A DNA stretch of 64,000 bases from assembly GCA_021414365.1 (NCBI GenBank), contig JAIOOR010000024.1, forward strand, positions 29,863 through 93,862, given 5' to 3'. Position numbers and translations under genes: made by a program. The notes under the pieces were generated by a model. The model made no database searches, had not been told where the DNA came from, and saw only the letters and a list, made by a program, of their open reading frames with translations. The stretch comes from Nitrosarchaeum sp. (GTDB lineage Archaea > Thermoproteota > Nitrososphaeria > Nitrososphaerales > Nitrosopumilaceae). Positions 34,860 through 44,392 of this stretch are shown in pieces (the first letter of the stretch is position 1; every line of letters starts with the position of its first letter).

Positions 34860-35585
34860 TTACTCTTTACCTTGTGCATTACAATAGTAATCATCCAAAG
34901 ATCCACGTTCATAACCTGAATCTCCAACTATCAAGTACCTTCCTTCTTTTTCGCAAACAGGAAATGGTTTAAAGTCAGTTTCATCCCAGAATTTCAAAAC
35001 AGGGTAAAATGAATCATAATAAGGACAAGGATACACAATTTTATCCTCATACACCAAATCATCAAGAGTATGATCATTGCCACTCTCTTGTTTTAACAAA
35101 TATACTTCCAGATTTGGATTTGTACAAGGAATTGCGTATCCTGTTTCAATCAGAGTAAATATAGGTCGTTCTCCGTATTCTAGATTTCTAGTTAAATCCT
35201 TGATTCGGATATTCATTGATGGAATATTATTTGGTGATTCCTCGTATCGACTCTTTATGTATTCAAGTTTTTCATCAGATGTTAATTTTTCAGAATCTAC
35301 TGCTTCCATGATGTTATTGATTCCTAGTTCTTTTGTTTTTTTCATTACGTCTGATTCAGATCCGAAATGAGGGTTAGGATCAAGTTCTATAGACGAAGAT
35401 TTTGGTGGAGGGTTGTCAACTCTTTGCAAGTAATCAAGGCAATTCCAAAAAGTAAGTGGACGTGGATAATGAGTATCGCCTAGCAAAGATTCGCATCTAA
35501 TTTGAACTGATGCAGCATAAACTGAGCTAATCAGCACCACAGATGTCAAAACAATTCCAATAATTATCAAAAGCCTAGTTTTCAT
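34860..35585 (-). CDS. Secreted protein of unknown function (cluster 1)
   Basis: 241 residues with signal peptide 'MKTRLLIIIGIVLTSVVLIS' and an Ala-rich cleavage site. The exported part has seven or more cysteines ('QIRCESLLGD', 'FWNCLDYLQR', 'YAIPCTNPN', 'YPCPYYDSF', 'PVCEKEGR'), suggesting disulphides. No catalytic motif was recognised. It is third in a minus-strand set (548-, about 158- and 241-residue proteins), eight bases after its neighbour. Proteins with near-identical 'MKTR' signal peptides recur in the 58.7-63 kb cluster. Confidence 0.75.
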   Translation of the reverse strand: MKTRLLIIIGIVLTSVVLISSVYAASVQIRCESLLGDTHYPRPLTFWNCLDYLQRVDNPPPKSSSIELDPNPHFGSESDVMKKTKELGINNIMEAVDSEKLTSDEKLEYIKSRYEESPNNIPSMNIRIKDLTRNLEYGERPIFTLIETGYAIPCTNPNLEVYLLKQESGNDHTLDDLVYEDKIVYPCPYYDSFYPVLKFWDETDFKPFPVCEKEGRYLIVGDSGYERGSLDDYYCNAQGKE

Positions 35586-35593
35586 TTTCTAAC

Positions 35594-36070
35594 TCACGGA
35601 CCACATGCTGCGTCCTCATATGGTATTGGTTTTGAATCTATTACCGAAAGTGTGTATTCATCTAAAACCACCACATACCCAGTACTGTTTGATCTAAATA
35701 CAGAAAGATACGCAAAGTGTTCTTTGCCATCATTTGGAATTATTGGAAACAAACAAGTGAAATTCATATAGTCATATTTTCTATGATTTCCATCAAGTCC
35801 ATAGATTTTTCCATTTGAGGAAACATGAATGTTCCATGTAGTTTGTTGGGAAAAGATTCCGTATTTTGAAGCAGTTTCATTTGCCAGTTGTGCAGCATCA
35901 ATGTCCCAAACTTTGGCAGATCTTGAAACTAGATCAATTCCATAAATCCTTGGACAGTTTTGAGAGTTATCGACAGAATTACAATAAATAGATGTAACAT
36001 TTGCAGGTATGATGAAAAGTCCAAATACTGCACAAATAGAAATTATTATGATTTTGTATCTTGTATTCAT
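35594..36070 (-). CDS. Secreted protein of unknown function (cluster 1)
   Basis: About 158 residues. The ATG at 36,070 ('MNTRYKIIIISICAVFGLF') gives the same style of signal peptide as its neighbours; a GTG at 36,085 is an alternative start. The exported part contains 'VTSIYCNSVDNSQNCPRIY' and 'HVSSNGKIYGLDG', and ends near 'PYEDAACGP'. No family is recognised. It lies between two secreted-protein genes with short gaps, so co-expression is likely. Confidence 0.7.
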   Translation of the reverse strand: MNTRYKIIIISICAVFGLFIIPANVTSIYCNSVDNSQNCPRIYGIDLVSRSAKVWDIDAAQLANETASKYGIFSQQTTWNIHVSSNGKIYGLDGNHRKYDYMNFTCLFPIIPNDGKEHFAYLSVFRSNSTGYVVVLDEYTLSVIDSKPIPYEDAACGP

Positions 36071-36089
36071 TTTCTTTTTTCCCACAATA

Positions 36090-37736
36090 TCACTGAAGTG
36101 ATTCAGCCACCAAAATTAATTCATCCAATGGTAGAGTTGTTTCAAGCATGTAATTAATTCCATTTTCATCAATAAACTTGATTCGGGTTGTTGTGGATGT
36201 AGATTCCTGAATAGATGTACCATCAGTAAAATTCGCAATTTGCATTCCGCAATCAGAACATGAATCAACGGCATAGGCTATCATTCCATTAATAGTGATT
36301 AATTGTGGATTAAGTGAGGGATTATTCTTCATTACATCATCATACGTTTCCTGAATTCTCTGCTCTGCTGTTCCAAAGGTTTCCAACTTTTCTGCCCCAA
36401 CAATATTTCTTTCATCAATTTGGTAAATGAAAATTGCACCATCACTTATCAATTCAGGGATATTCCAATTCAGAATTTCTTGATGATGATACACTATGTA
36501 CGATTCAGAGGGAGTGCCTGACTGTGAACATACATGAAAATATCCTTCAGGCAAGTATGCAGGAGTTTTGAAAAACGGTGCGGTTTCTTTGTTTTGTTCA
36601 AGGGTCATACAGTTTGTACTAGTTTTTAATACCGATATCGTATTTTGTGTTGGTTTCGAAATCAAATCTTTTACAAAAAACTCTTCTGTGATAATCATAT
36701 GTCCAAATTTAATCTCAAAAATATAATTCCCAGTAGTTTCAATTATAGGGTATTTTTTATTTCTGGGTACATCAATTGTGGATTTGCTTAGTTTTGGAGG
36801 ATCCAATGAGATACAAGAACCAGATGATGTATAGATCCACACATCATCATAAGAACTAGTATAGATTTTTGCATCATAGTTATTGCATTGATTCCACCCT
36901 AACTTTTCAACTGCAATTATGATTGGTTCGCCGACATATACATTTTCAAATCCCACAACTTTGTATGATGGGGATACTGTCCAATGACGTTCAAGCAATT
37001 TCTGTTTAGAATCATATTTCACACAAGCAGGAGAACCATCATACTTTTGGATTAAATTTAGATTGTAATTGCATTGTATTTCATCCACCAAAATACCTGA
37101 CTCGAATTGTTTTAATGGTGATTGATAAGATGACTCATTATCAAATGGAACCACTCCACAACTATGTCGATAATCACATTGAATTGGGATTGTAGTACCA
37201 TTGTAAAAAGTTCCATAACAAAGAGCAACTTCTCCATCACATCTTGCCCCAGTTAGTCTTTCAAATTCATAGTCTTCACTGCTAGGTAATTCTACATCTG
37301 TGAATTTTTTTGGTGCAATATCAAATATTATAGAATCAAACCATGAACTCTTAAACGGTACATCATTAATCCCAGTACCAATATATGAAATATTTAGAAA
37401 TATTTTTTCATACTCAATATCAGGATCTATTGATATTGTAACTGGAATTCTTACAATTGAATTTTTGTAAACGTCAAATGGCTCTGCATGAAAATGCACA
37501 AAAGATACAGCCCCTTGTGGAGTAATGTCTACTATTGCAGTAACATTACTCAGTGAATACGTTCCTTCTGTGTATTGGAATTTTATCTCAAATTTTGCTT
37601 CAGTATTATGTGATAGGGTTGCTGGAAGTCTCTCAAATGATGTGATGCCAGAAAAGATATTTTCACTTGTACCATATACCTGAGGAATGATAAAACCTGT
37701 AAATCCAATCAAAATCAAAATTACAAAATACTTCAT
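36090..37736 (-). CDS. Large secreted protein with 'LIQKxDGSPACVK' module (cluster 1)
   Basis: 548 residues, signal peptide 'FVILILIGFTGFIIPQVYG', then beta-sandwich-like repeats. Around residue 225-250 it carries 'DEIQCNYNLNLIQKYDGS' and 'PACVKYDSKQKLLERHW', a module also found in the 728-residue protein at 60,834. The C-terminal part ('CMTLEQNKETAPFFKTPAYL', 'DSCSDCGMQ') looks like a separate domain. Function is unknown; a surface or substrate-binding role is inferred only from secretion and repeats. It is the first gene of its cluster, reading away from the nested inverted repeats at 37.8 kb. Confidence 0.78.
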   Translation of the reverse strand: MKYFVILILIGFTGFIIPQVYGTSENIFSGITSFERLPATLSHNTEAKFEIKFQYTEGTYSLSNVTAIVDITPQGAVSFVHFHAEPFDVYKNSIVRIPVTISIDPDIEYEKIFLNISYIGTGINDVPFKSSWFDSIIFDIAPKKFTDVELPSSEDYEFERLTGARCDGEVALCYGTFYNGTTIPIQCDYRHSCGVVPFDNESSYQSPLKQFESGILVDEIQCNYNLNLIQKYDGSPACVKYDSKQKLLERHWTVSPSYKVVGFENVYVGEPIIIAVEKLGWNQCNNYDAKIYTSSYDDVWIYTSSGSCISLDPPKLSKSTIDVPRNKKYPIIETTGNYIFEIKFGHMIITEEFFVKDLISKPTQNTISVLKTSTNCMTLEQNKETAPFFKTPAYLPEGYFHVCSQSGTPSESYIVYHHQEILNWNIPELISDGAIFIYQIDERNIVGAEKLETFGTAEQRIQETYDDVMKNNPSLNPQLITINGMIAYAVDSCSDCGMQIANFTDGTSIQESTSTTTRIKFIDENGINYMLETTLPLDELILVAESLQ

Positions 37737-37783
37737 AATATGACTAACAAAAACATTGGAAGGTCATAAGTTTTCTTTGATTT

Positions 37784-37908
37784 TAGTGCAAAATCCGAAC
37801 CTCTAAAATTTAAGGAATTTTGTGTATTTTGTGACATTTCTAAGCCTCTAACTATATCCCCCGCGTAGTTAGTAGGGGGATATAGTTAGGTGGGAAGATT
37901 TTGCACTA
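37784..37908. repeat. Nested perfect inverted repeats in a divergent promoter region
   Basis: Outer arms TAGTGCAAAATC (37,784-37,795) and GATTTTGCACTA (37,897-37,908) are 12-bp perfect complements. Inside lie CTAACTATATCCCCC (37,848-37,862) and GGGGGATATAGTTAG (37,875-37,889), 15 bp perfect, with a 12-base loop that itself holds GTAGTTAG. A folded RNA, cruciform or operator is possible. The region separates the minus-strand secreted cluster from a small plus-strand ORF. Confidence 0.8.
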
Positions 37909-37958
37909 TTTCTAGATAGGAATAGGGGCGGGAAAAGAAAAGATCATAATAACAATTT

Positions 37959-38150
37959 ATGAAGATGGGGGAGTATTGTAACTACATGTATAACGAATTA
38001 GATTTCACCATAATTTTGATGATATTATTAGATGCTTTTTCTCCATTGATTGTAGGATTAACAGTTTTGTTTTACATTAAAAGCAGACAAGCAAAAGAAA
38101 TCCATAAAACACAAAAAGGAACACTTCAAGAGATTTTTGGATTAAAATAA
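37959..38150 (+). CDS. Small single-span membrane protein
   Basis: 63 residues with an ATG start, one hydrophobic helix ('FTIILMILLDAFSPLIVGLT') and a basic cytoplasmic tail ('KSRQAKEIHKTQKGTLQ'). The positive-inside pattern supports a real membrane protein. No family is recognised. It stands alone between the inverted repeats and a convergent secreted-protein gene. Confidence 0.55.
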   Translation: MKMGEYCNYMYNELDFTIILMILLDAFSPLIVGLTVLFYIKSRQAKEIHKTQKGTLQEIFGLK

Positions 38151-38193
38151 AAAAAAGATTTTCAACAAAGCGATTTGTTGCATGTTTTGCAAA

Positions 38194-38853
38194 CTATCTA
38201 GTTTTAATTTTCTTTTTATTCCAATAAATCATCAATCCAAAAAATGAACCGATACCAAATAATATTCCAGTAATTATGGTAATTACGGAAAAACCAGATA
38301 TATCAAATACTGAAGTTCCAGAACCGCCGCCAGTATATTCAGCATTTTGTTTATCTCTTGACATTTGTAGTGGCTCTTCAAAAGAATAAGGGTCTATTTC
38401 TTCATTAAAGCACCTATGGTTTTCAATATCATTATTACATATTCTGTTATTGTTAAGTGGGCTAACAGCAAATGTCTTTTCAAATCTTTTTATTCCATCA
38501 TCTGATTTGTAATCAAATCCTATTATTGCTATCATTTTAGGTGGAAGAACTTCTCTATTACCTATTGATGGATAAATGTAGAGAGTTTCTTTAATGCCAT
38601 TTTTTTGGTAGTAATCCCATTTATCAACAAATTCATTTGCTGTTTGCATTACATAATTATTCCAGTCTAATTCTTTTCCTAACTTTTCAATATCATGCTT
38701 GTTTAAATTCAAATCTAATACAACCTTACAAAAATATACATCTGGAGTAATTTCATGATCTATTGTATTATCAAAATCATAGAAGCAAGAGTCGCCCCAT
38801 TCAGTAGGACTATTTCCTTGTAGTACAAACAAAAGCAGTATTAAGTGAATCAT
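38194..38853 (-). CDS. Surface protein with signal peptide and C-terminal membrane anchor
   Basis: About 219 residues. The ATG at 38,853 puts the hydrophobic segment 'MIHLILLLFVLQG' at the N-terminus; the open frame runs to 38,931 inside the next gene. The external part has paired cysteines ('GDSCFYDFDN', 'VYFCKVVLDL', 'NRICNNDIENHRCF'). A Gly-rich hinge leads to a C-terminal helix ('SVITIITGILFGIGSFFGL') and a basic tail. This is a typical anchored surface protein of unknown function. It starts 20 bases downstream of the metzincin fragment and may once have been its operon partner. Confidence 0.72.
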   Translation of the reverse strand: MIHLILLLFVLQGNSPTEWGDSCFYDFDNTIDHEITPDVYFCKVVLDLNLNKHDIEKLGKELDWNNYVMQTANEFVDKWDYYQKNGIKETLYIYPSIGNREVLPPKMIAIIGFDYKSDDGIKRFEKTFAVSPLNNNRICNNDIENHRCFNEEIDPYSFEEPLQMSRDKQNAEYTGGGSGTSVFDISGFSVITIITGILFGIGSFFGLMIYWNKKKIKTR

Positions 38854-38872
38854 AAAAAAAGAAAAGGGGGGG

Positions 38873-40756
38873 TTATAGATAACTGTGTGCAGCAGTATTG
38901 ATCTCAGTTTTACTTGTGGAATAATATGCAAAAGTAAAAGTGGACTCGTTTATAGCTGGACCGCCTGGACCACCTGCCATTATGGTGTATTTGCCACTGA
39001 TTTGACTATTATTATGATTGGCTCCCATAACATGGCCTGTTTCGTGCGATGCAAGTATTTTTTGTTCTGTCAATGATGCATTATAGCTTGATGCTGAATC
39101 ATCAACCAATTGTGCAACTGCATATCCTTCAGTTTGAGGTAAATCAATTCCTAGAACTGAAATAGCTTCACCAACTGCAGCATAATCTTTATCGCCATCA
39201 AAAATCACATAACATGGAATGCCGAATTCGTTGAAAACACGAAGATATCGATCAATAGTCCCTTTACCACCTGCATTAATTATTGATACGCCATTTATGT
39301 CCAAATTAAATTTCAAAACATCACAATAAATTGGCAGTGCGTATTCTTCACTCTGACCTTCAACCAAAATTATTTTTTTTGCAAAGAACCCCTCATTTCT
39401 TAATGGATTGTATGCGTGAGAAGATCTCTCTCTTATGCTACTGTCCGTTGGAGTTGTGCTTGGGTGTCTGGCTTTTAGGTCCTCTAAAAGTTTCTGCATG
39501 GGTAGTTGCATCACATTTGTACATTTATCATCACCATTGGAAGTTTTACTTACAACTGCAACATGATCAAAATACGTGATGTCTACAAAAAGACTAGAAT
39601 GAGTTGCATAGATTATCTGATCATTCCCTTTGGATATTTTTTTTAATACTTCATACATTGTTCGTTGTGCTTGTGGATGTAGATATATCTCAGGTTCTTC
39701 TATAAGGAAAATTACTGTAGGTTCTGGCTTTGTAGCGTCTTCAATAATTTTTGAATATATTCTCAATATGGTGAAAATGACGTATCTTTGTAGGCCATGC
39801 CCTTTATTCAAAATACTCCCTTTGAAACCATCATCTGCAATTATGTTTGCATTTTTGAAAATATCATCAAAAGTTGGAACTGGAATATGAAGTTCTAATG
39901 TACAGTCTTTTATAAGATCACTCAGATGGGTGTTGAGCGATTTTTCTATCTCTGGTATGCTCTGTATTCTTTCAGTTCCACCTTCATAGTTAAGTAATTT
40001 TGAAATAACTGATAATTTATCTGATAAATTTTTTTTATCTGTATCTGATATTTTTAATAGAATTTGGTTCATGAGAACTCCGAATGGATTTGTTTTCAAA
40101 ATTTTTGTTTCATCATTAATATCACGTACCGCAGGAATGAAAATACATTTTGGTAAACCGATTTTTAAATAACTATCATAACCTTTTATGTTGTCTCTTT
40201 CCATAGTTTCGTATTCTACATTAGTTTTGTTTTCTTCTATGCATTTAGTTATGCTCTCTTTCCATTGACCCACATTAGGTTTTGCAGTTCCACAATACTT
40301 TGTGAATTTGTTTCCGTTTACTACTAGATTGTCTTTGTCCGACCACCAAGTTGTAATGTTGTCACCACTTACTTCGTCTTCTCTGAGCCATTCTAGTTTT
40401 GGTACTTTTCCATACCCAATATGAGAAGTAGTTGGTTTTGATTCTGACGCACTCCATGAAAATCTTCTTTTTACTCTAAGTATGCCTTCAATTACATATG
40501 ATGAAAAGTATGCCTTCTCCGAATCAGTTAATTTACAAAAATCAATTGTAATTTCAATTGGAACTGACGTATCTCGATTATGATATGTTTCTTCAGTGAT
40601 TTTATGTAAAGTTGGATTGAAAAATAAATCAACTGCTTTTAGTATGTTGGATTTGCCTGCATTATTCTGCCCTACAAGATTAAGCATGTCCTCTACATTG
40701 ATTTTTACGTCTTTAATTGAATTATAGTTTGAAATCTGAATGGTTTGGATCTTCAT
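38873..40756 (-). CDS. OLD-family ATPase/TOPRIM protein joined to a metzincin protease fragment
   Basis: About 627 residues. The first ~525 are an overcoming-lysogenisation-defect (OLD) protein: Walker A 'LVGQNNAGKSNILKAVD', Walker B 'VIFLIEEPEIYLHPQAQ', then the TOPRIM start 'KKIILVEGQSEEYALP' and the 'YVIFDGDKD' acid pair. Right after that the frame runs into ~102 residues that are a metzincin end: 'ILASHETGHVMGANHNN' (HExGHxxGxxH) and a Met-turn 'YTIMAGG'. The later part of TOPRIM and the N-terminal half of the protease are both missing. OLD proteins are DNA nucleases, often anti-phage. ATG 40,756 is used. The chimera is in frame and has no stop. Confidence 0.85.
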   Translation of the reverse strand: MKIQTIQISNYNSIKDVKINVEDMLNLVGQNNAGKSNILKAVDLFFNPTLHKITEETYHNRDTSVPIEITIDFCKLTDSEKAYFSSYVIEGILRVKRRFSWSASESKPTTSHIGYGKVPKLEWLREDEVSGDNITTWWSDKDNLVVNGNKFTKYCGTAKPNVGQWKESITKCIEENKTNVEYETMERDNIKGYDSYLKIGLPKCIFIPAVRDINDETKILKTNPFGVLMNQILLKISDTDKKNLSDKLSVISKLLNYEGGTERIQSIPEIEKSLNTHLSDLIKDCTLELHIPVPTFDDIFKNANIIADDGFKGSILNKGHGLQRYVIFTILRIYSKIIEDATKPEPTVIFLIEEPEIYLHPQAQRTMYEVLKKISKGNDQIIYATHSSLFVDITYFDHVAVVSKTSNGDDKCTNVMQLPMQKLLEDLKARHPSTTPTDSSIRERSSHAYNPLRNEGFFAKKIILVEGQSEEYALPIYCDVLKFNLDINGVSIINAGGKGTIDRYLRVFNEFGIPCYVIFDGDKDYAAVGEAISVLGIDLPQTEGYAVAQLVDDSASSYNASLTEQKILASHETGHVMGANHNNSQISGKYTIMAGGPGGPAINESTFTFAYYSTSKTEINTAAHSYL

Positions 40757-40843
40757 AATAATAAAAATTAGAAAACATAAGGATATACTTTGTCTTTGAG
40801 CTAGTTCTTTATCTATAAGCCAATCAAGTAAAAATAAGGGTAT

Positions 40844-41968
40844 ATGAAAGTAATACATTTTTCAGATACACATCTAGGGTATTCTGATTATGGTAAATTT
40901 GATTCTGTATCTGGTGTCAATCAGAGGGAGTTGGATACATACAATGCATTCAAAGAGATTGTTGATTATATAATTAAAACAAAACCTGATTTAGTTTTAC
41001 ACGCTGGAGACCTTTTTGATAATATCAGGCCATCAAACAGAGCAATTTCAGAAGCACTAGAACAATTTTTTAGATTGTCAAAGGCAAACATTCCAACTGT
41101 TGTAATTGCGGGAAATCATGAGGCACCAAGACAGAAATCAACTGAAACCATTTTCAAGATACTGAAATATTTTCCAAACATATATCCAGTTTTTAATGGA
41201 CAGTATGAGAAACTTGAGATTGGAAAATGTGCAATACATGTTATACCGCACACATATTCCGATGAAGATCTTCAGGAGAGTGTAAAAAAACTAAAACCTG
41301 ACAAGAAATTTGAATACAACATAGTGGTAGCTCACACTGCCATTAGAGGAGTGCAAGAAGCATCTTGGGGAGAATACAAAGAGCAGACAATTCCTTCAGA
41401 TGTGCTTACTTCCGAATTTAACTATATTGCACTTGGACATTATCATAGATTTGTAAAAGTAAAAGACAATGCATACTATTGCGGTTCTCCTGAAAGATTT
41501 AGCTTCAATGAAGTAAAAGACAAGAAAGGATTCTTGGAAGTTGAGTTGGATGATTTTTCTGTAACTCCAATTCCAATTAATGCAAGAAACATGATTGTGT
41601 TTGATCCAATTGACTGTTCTGATCTAAGTGCATCTGAGATAGTCCAGAAATTACAATCACTGTTAGATGGAAATGTAACTGGAAATATTGTAAAAGTTAT
41701 CTTTGATAACATTCCAAGACATGTTCACTCGTCTCTTGACTTTCAAAAAATCCGTGAAATTGTAGGTGATGCGATACATTATGAGCCTGTGTATAACTGG
41801 AAGTTAGAGTCAGGTGTTACATCTACAACATCACAAATAGGAACACTAAATGAAGAATTTGAAACATACCTCAACAAACTCAATCTACCTAAGGAAGAAC
41901 TAGTTGAGATTAAGACTCTGGGCCTAGAATATCTTGGTAGGGTAATTGAGGAGGTTAGCATCGACTGA
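40844..41968 (+). CDS. mre11: DNA double-strand-break repair nuclease Mre11
   Basis: A 374-residue metallophosphoesterase that resects DNA ends with Rad50. All five phosphoesterase motifs are present: 'HFSDTHLGYSDYG', 'HAGDLFDNIRPSNRA', 'VVIAGNHEAPR', 'VVAHTAIRG' and 'LGHYHRF'. The C-terminal part binds Rad50 coiled coils. The stop overlaps the rad50 ATG by one base (TGATG). It is divergent from the OLD gene, sharing an 87-base promoter region. Confidence 0.96.
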   Translation: MKVIHFSDTHLGYSDYGKFDSVSGVNQRELDTYNAFKEIVDYIIKTKPDLVLHAGDLFDNIRPSNRAISEALEQFFRLSKANIPTVVIAGNHEAPRQKSTETIFKILKYFPNIYPVFNGQYEKLEIGKCAIHVIPHTYSDEDLQESVKKLKPDKKFEYNIVVAHTAIRGVQEASWGEYKEQTIPSDVLTSEFNYIALGHYHRFVKVKDNAYYCGSPERFSFNEVKDKKGFLEVELDDFSVTPIPINARNMIVFDPIDCSDLSASEIVQKLQSLLDGNVTGNIVKVIFDNIPRHVHSSLDFQKIREIVGDAIHYEPVYNWKLESGVTSTTSQIGTLNEEFETYLNKLNLPKEELVEIKTLGLEYLGRVIEEVSID

Positions 41969-44391
41969 TGATAATCAAAAGCCTCCAACTACACAATTAC
42001 AGGCGATACAAGGATGCGATTATTGAATTTCCATCTGGATTGCTAGGAATAGTGGGTAAGAACGGTGCTGGAAAGTCATCTTTGATTGAATCAATTGGTT
42101 GGTGTATGTATGGAAACAGTGCGTCTAGGACTGACAAAGAAGGGATAAGGAGAACAAGTTGTGAAGTCACGGAAGATTGCAAGGTAGTTCTTGAGATGAT
42201 GTTGGGAGATGATTTGATAAGAATAGAGAGAGAACTCAGGGGCAGAAACTCGCAAGGCTATGCAAGTCTGTTCTTAAATGGTAATACACGTCCACAAGTG
42301 ACTGGTGCAGTTGATGTTACAGATTACATTACACGTAGGACTGGTATGGATCATGTTGCATTCTTTACATCTGTGTTTGCAAAACAAAAAGAATTAAACG
42401 CATTATCTGATTTGCAACCGTCAAAAAGAAAAGAGACAATATTGAGGCTACTTAGAATAGATAAAATTGATTTAGTGATTGCAAACATAAGAGCAGACAT
42501 TAGACAATCTCAAGATCGTATTTATCTCATTAAATCTACACTAAAAGACATAGACCAGTTGATGTTGGACGGACAGAATTTGGAGAACGAAAGTGTAGCC
42601 AAAACTACTGAGATTGATTCTACTGATAAAGAAATTATTTTATTAGAAAAATCCGTAAAAGAAGAAAAGAAAAAATTCAAGATACAAGAAACAAAATACA
42701 GAGAACATAACAGAATATCATCTAAAGGCAATACCCTAGGTGAGAGAAGAAAAGGCAAGATCTCACAAAAATCACGTGAAGAATCTGAATTATCTGGTGC
42801 AGAAAAATCCAAAAATGAATACACCAGATTACAGCCATCACTTGTCGAATACAAAAAAATTCAAAAAGAAAAAGATGTAATAGATTTGATTTTGCCTAAA
42901 TTCAAAACAAAGTTGGGGTTGGAAAGTAGACTGGCAGAAATCAACTCTAGTTTAACAAAACACAACAAGTCAAAAACAGAACTATCTGCTCAATTAACAA
43001 AGCACAAAAAACTTGACGTTGAATTTAAAACCAATTCCAAAAAAATCCTAGCTGAAGAAAAAAGACAAGGAACCACTGAGGCCTCGATAAATCAATTAAA
43101 AGCAGGACTGAATGGTTTAGCCTCAAATAAAAGAAAAATCCAGGCCGAGTTTTCTAAAATCAAGGGTCTTGGGAAAAAGGGTGACTGCCCTACATGTAAA
43201 AGGGTGCTAGGTGACCATCTGCCAACTATCACTGCGCATTTTCAACAAGAAATCAAGAAAATCGATGATGAGGCAAAAAAATTAGATGCTCTAAAACAAA
43301 AGCATGATCAAAATCTAAAAGTGATTTTATCAAATATGGAATCTTTAGAAGATCAAGAAGAAACCATAAGGGAAAAACTGACCGAGAGAACTAGACTTCA
43401 GGCAAGACTAAAGGAAACAATCAAAAATTTATCGGCAGAACAAAAGAATCTCATAAAAACTACTGCAAGTCTAAAGAAATTTGTTAATATTTCATATGAC
43501 AAATCAAGACATGATAAAGTACGTTCAGAGTTCAGTAGATTATCAAAGATTAACTCTCAATGCATTTCACTAAAGAGAGATATTCAACGAATTCCAAAAC
43601 TACGGTCAAGTATAATCATACTGACAAAATTCATTACAAAATTAGATTCTGATATTGAGAAGAACAAAAAAAGTATTCAGAAAATAGGTTATGATGAAAA
43701 TGAATATGAAAAATCTAGAGCATCGCTTGATTCTGTAACCGAAACTCATAGACAAACAAGAGAGTTAGTAATACAACAAAAGGCAGATCTGCAACAAATC
43801 AAAACTAGAATTGATCAAAATAATCAAACAATTACAGAAGAAAAAGAAAAACGTGTTATTCTTGAGACAGAAGAAAAAACTATTGGTTCTAGAAGTAAAC
43901 TGGATAAAATCATGGTTGACTTTAAAGTAGATCTTATATCTAGAATAAGGCCAATGTTATCATCACGTGCAACTGATCTTTTCAGACAAATAACAAACGG
44001 TAAATATGCAAGTATGGAATTAGATGAAGACTATAACATAAAGATTGAAGATGAGGGAGAAAATTTTGGTGTTGAAAGATTTTCAGGTGGAGAAGAAGAT
44101 CTTGCAAATCTCTGTCTTCGTATTGCTATATCTCAGGAACTTTCAGAGCGAGCAGGTGGAGTCAGGGCAAATTTCATAGCCCTTGATGAGATTTTCGGAA
44201 GCCAAGACGCTGACCGTAAGAGTAGTATTTTGAAAGCATTGACACAACTTTCAAGCCAGTTTAGACAGATAATTTTGATAACTCACATAGAAGACATCAA
44301 AGAATCTCTTCCATACGTATTGCATGTAAAAGATGATTCCAATGGAACCGTAAAAATTGAGACTGAGGGAATTGTGTCGGCGGGGGCATAA
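41968..44391 (+). CDS. rad50: DNA double-strand-break repair ATPase Rad50
   Basis: 807 residues in SMC-like layout: N-terminal Walker A 'GIVGKNGAGKSSLIESIGW', a long coiled coil, the zinc hook 'DCPTCKRVLG' near the middle, a second coiled coil, then signature 'RFSGGEEDLANLCLRIAIS' and Walker B 'FIALDEIFGSQDADRK'. Works with Mre11 in end tethering and resection. The usual archaeal partners HerA and NurA are not adjacent. Length is slightly short but complete. Confidence 0.96.
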   Translation: MIIKSLQLHNYRRYKDAIIEFPSGLLGIVGKNGAGKSSLIESIGWCMYGNSASRTDKEGIRRTSCEVTEDCKVVLEMMLGDDLIRIERELRGRNSQGYASLFLNGNTRPQVTGAVDVTDYITRRTGMDHVAFFTSVFAKQKELNALSDLQPSKRKETILRLLRIDKIDLVIANIRADIRQSQDRIYLIKSTLKDIDQLMLDGQNLENESVAKTTEIDSTDKEIILLEKSVKEEKKKFKIQETKYREHNRISSKGNTLGERRKGKISQKSREESELSGAEKSKNEYTRLQPSLVEYKKIQKEKDVIDLILPKFKTKLGLESRLAEINSSLTKHNKSKTELSAQLTKHKKLDVEFKTNSKKILAEEKRQGTTEASINQLKAGLNGLASNKRKIQAEFSKIKGLGKKGDCPTCKRVLGDHLPTITAHFQQEIKKIDDEAKKLDALKQKHDQNLKVILSNMESLEDQEETIREKLTERTRLQARLKETIKNLSAEQKNLIKTTASLKKFVNISYDKSRHDKVRSEFSRLSKINSQCISLKRDIQRIPKLRSSIIILTKFITKLDSDIEKNKKSIQKIGYDENEYEKSRASLDSVTETHRQTRELVIQQKADLQQIKTRIDQNNQTITEEKEKRVILETEEKTIGSRSKLDKIMVDFKVDLISRIRPMLSSRATDLFRQITNGKYASMELDEDYNIKIEDEGENFGVERFSGGEEDLANLCLRIAISQELSERAGGVRANFIALDEIFGSQDADRKSSILKALTQLSSQFRQIILITHIEDIKESLPYVLHVKDDSNGTVKIETEGIVSAGA

Positions 44392-44392
44392 C

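Noticed and set aside
38854..38931. N-terminal extension of the 38,194 surface protein
   Set aside because: It would overlap the metzincin end and push the signal peptide inside; the ATG at 38,853 is better.
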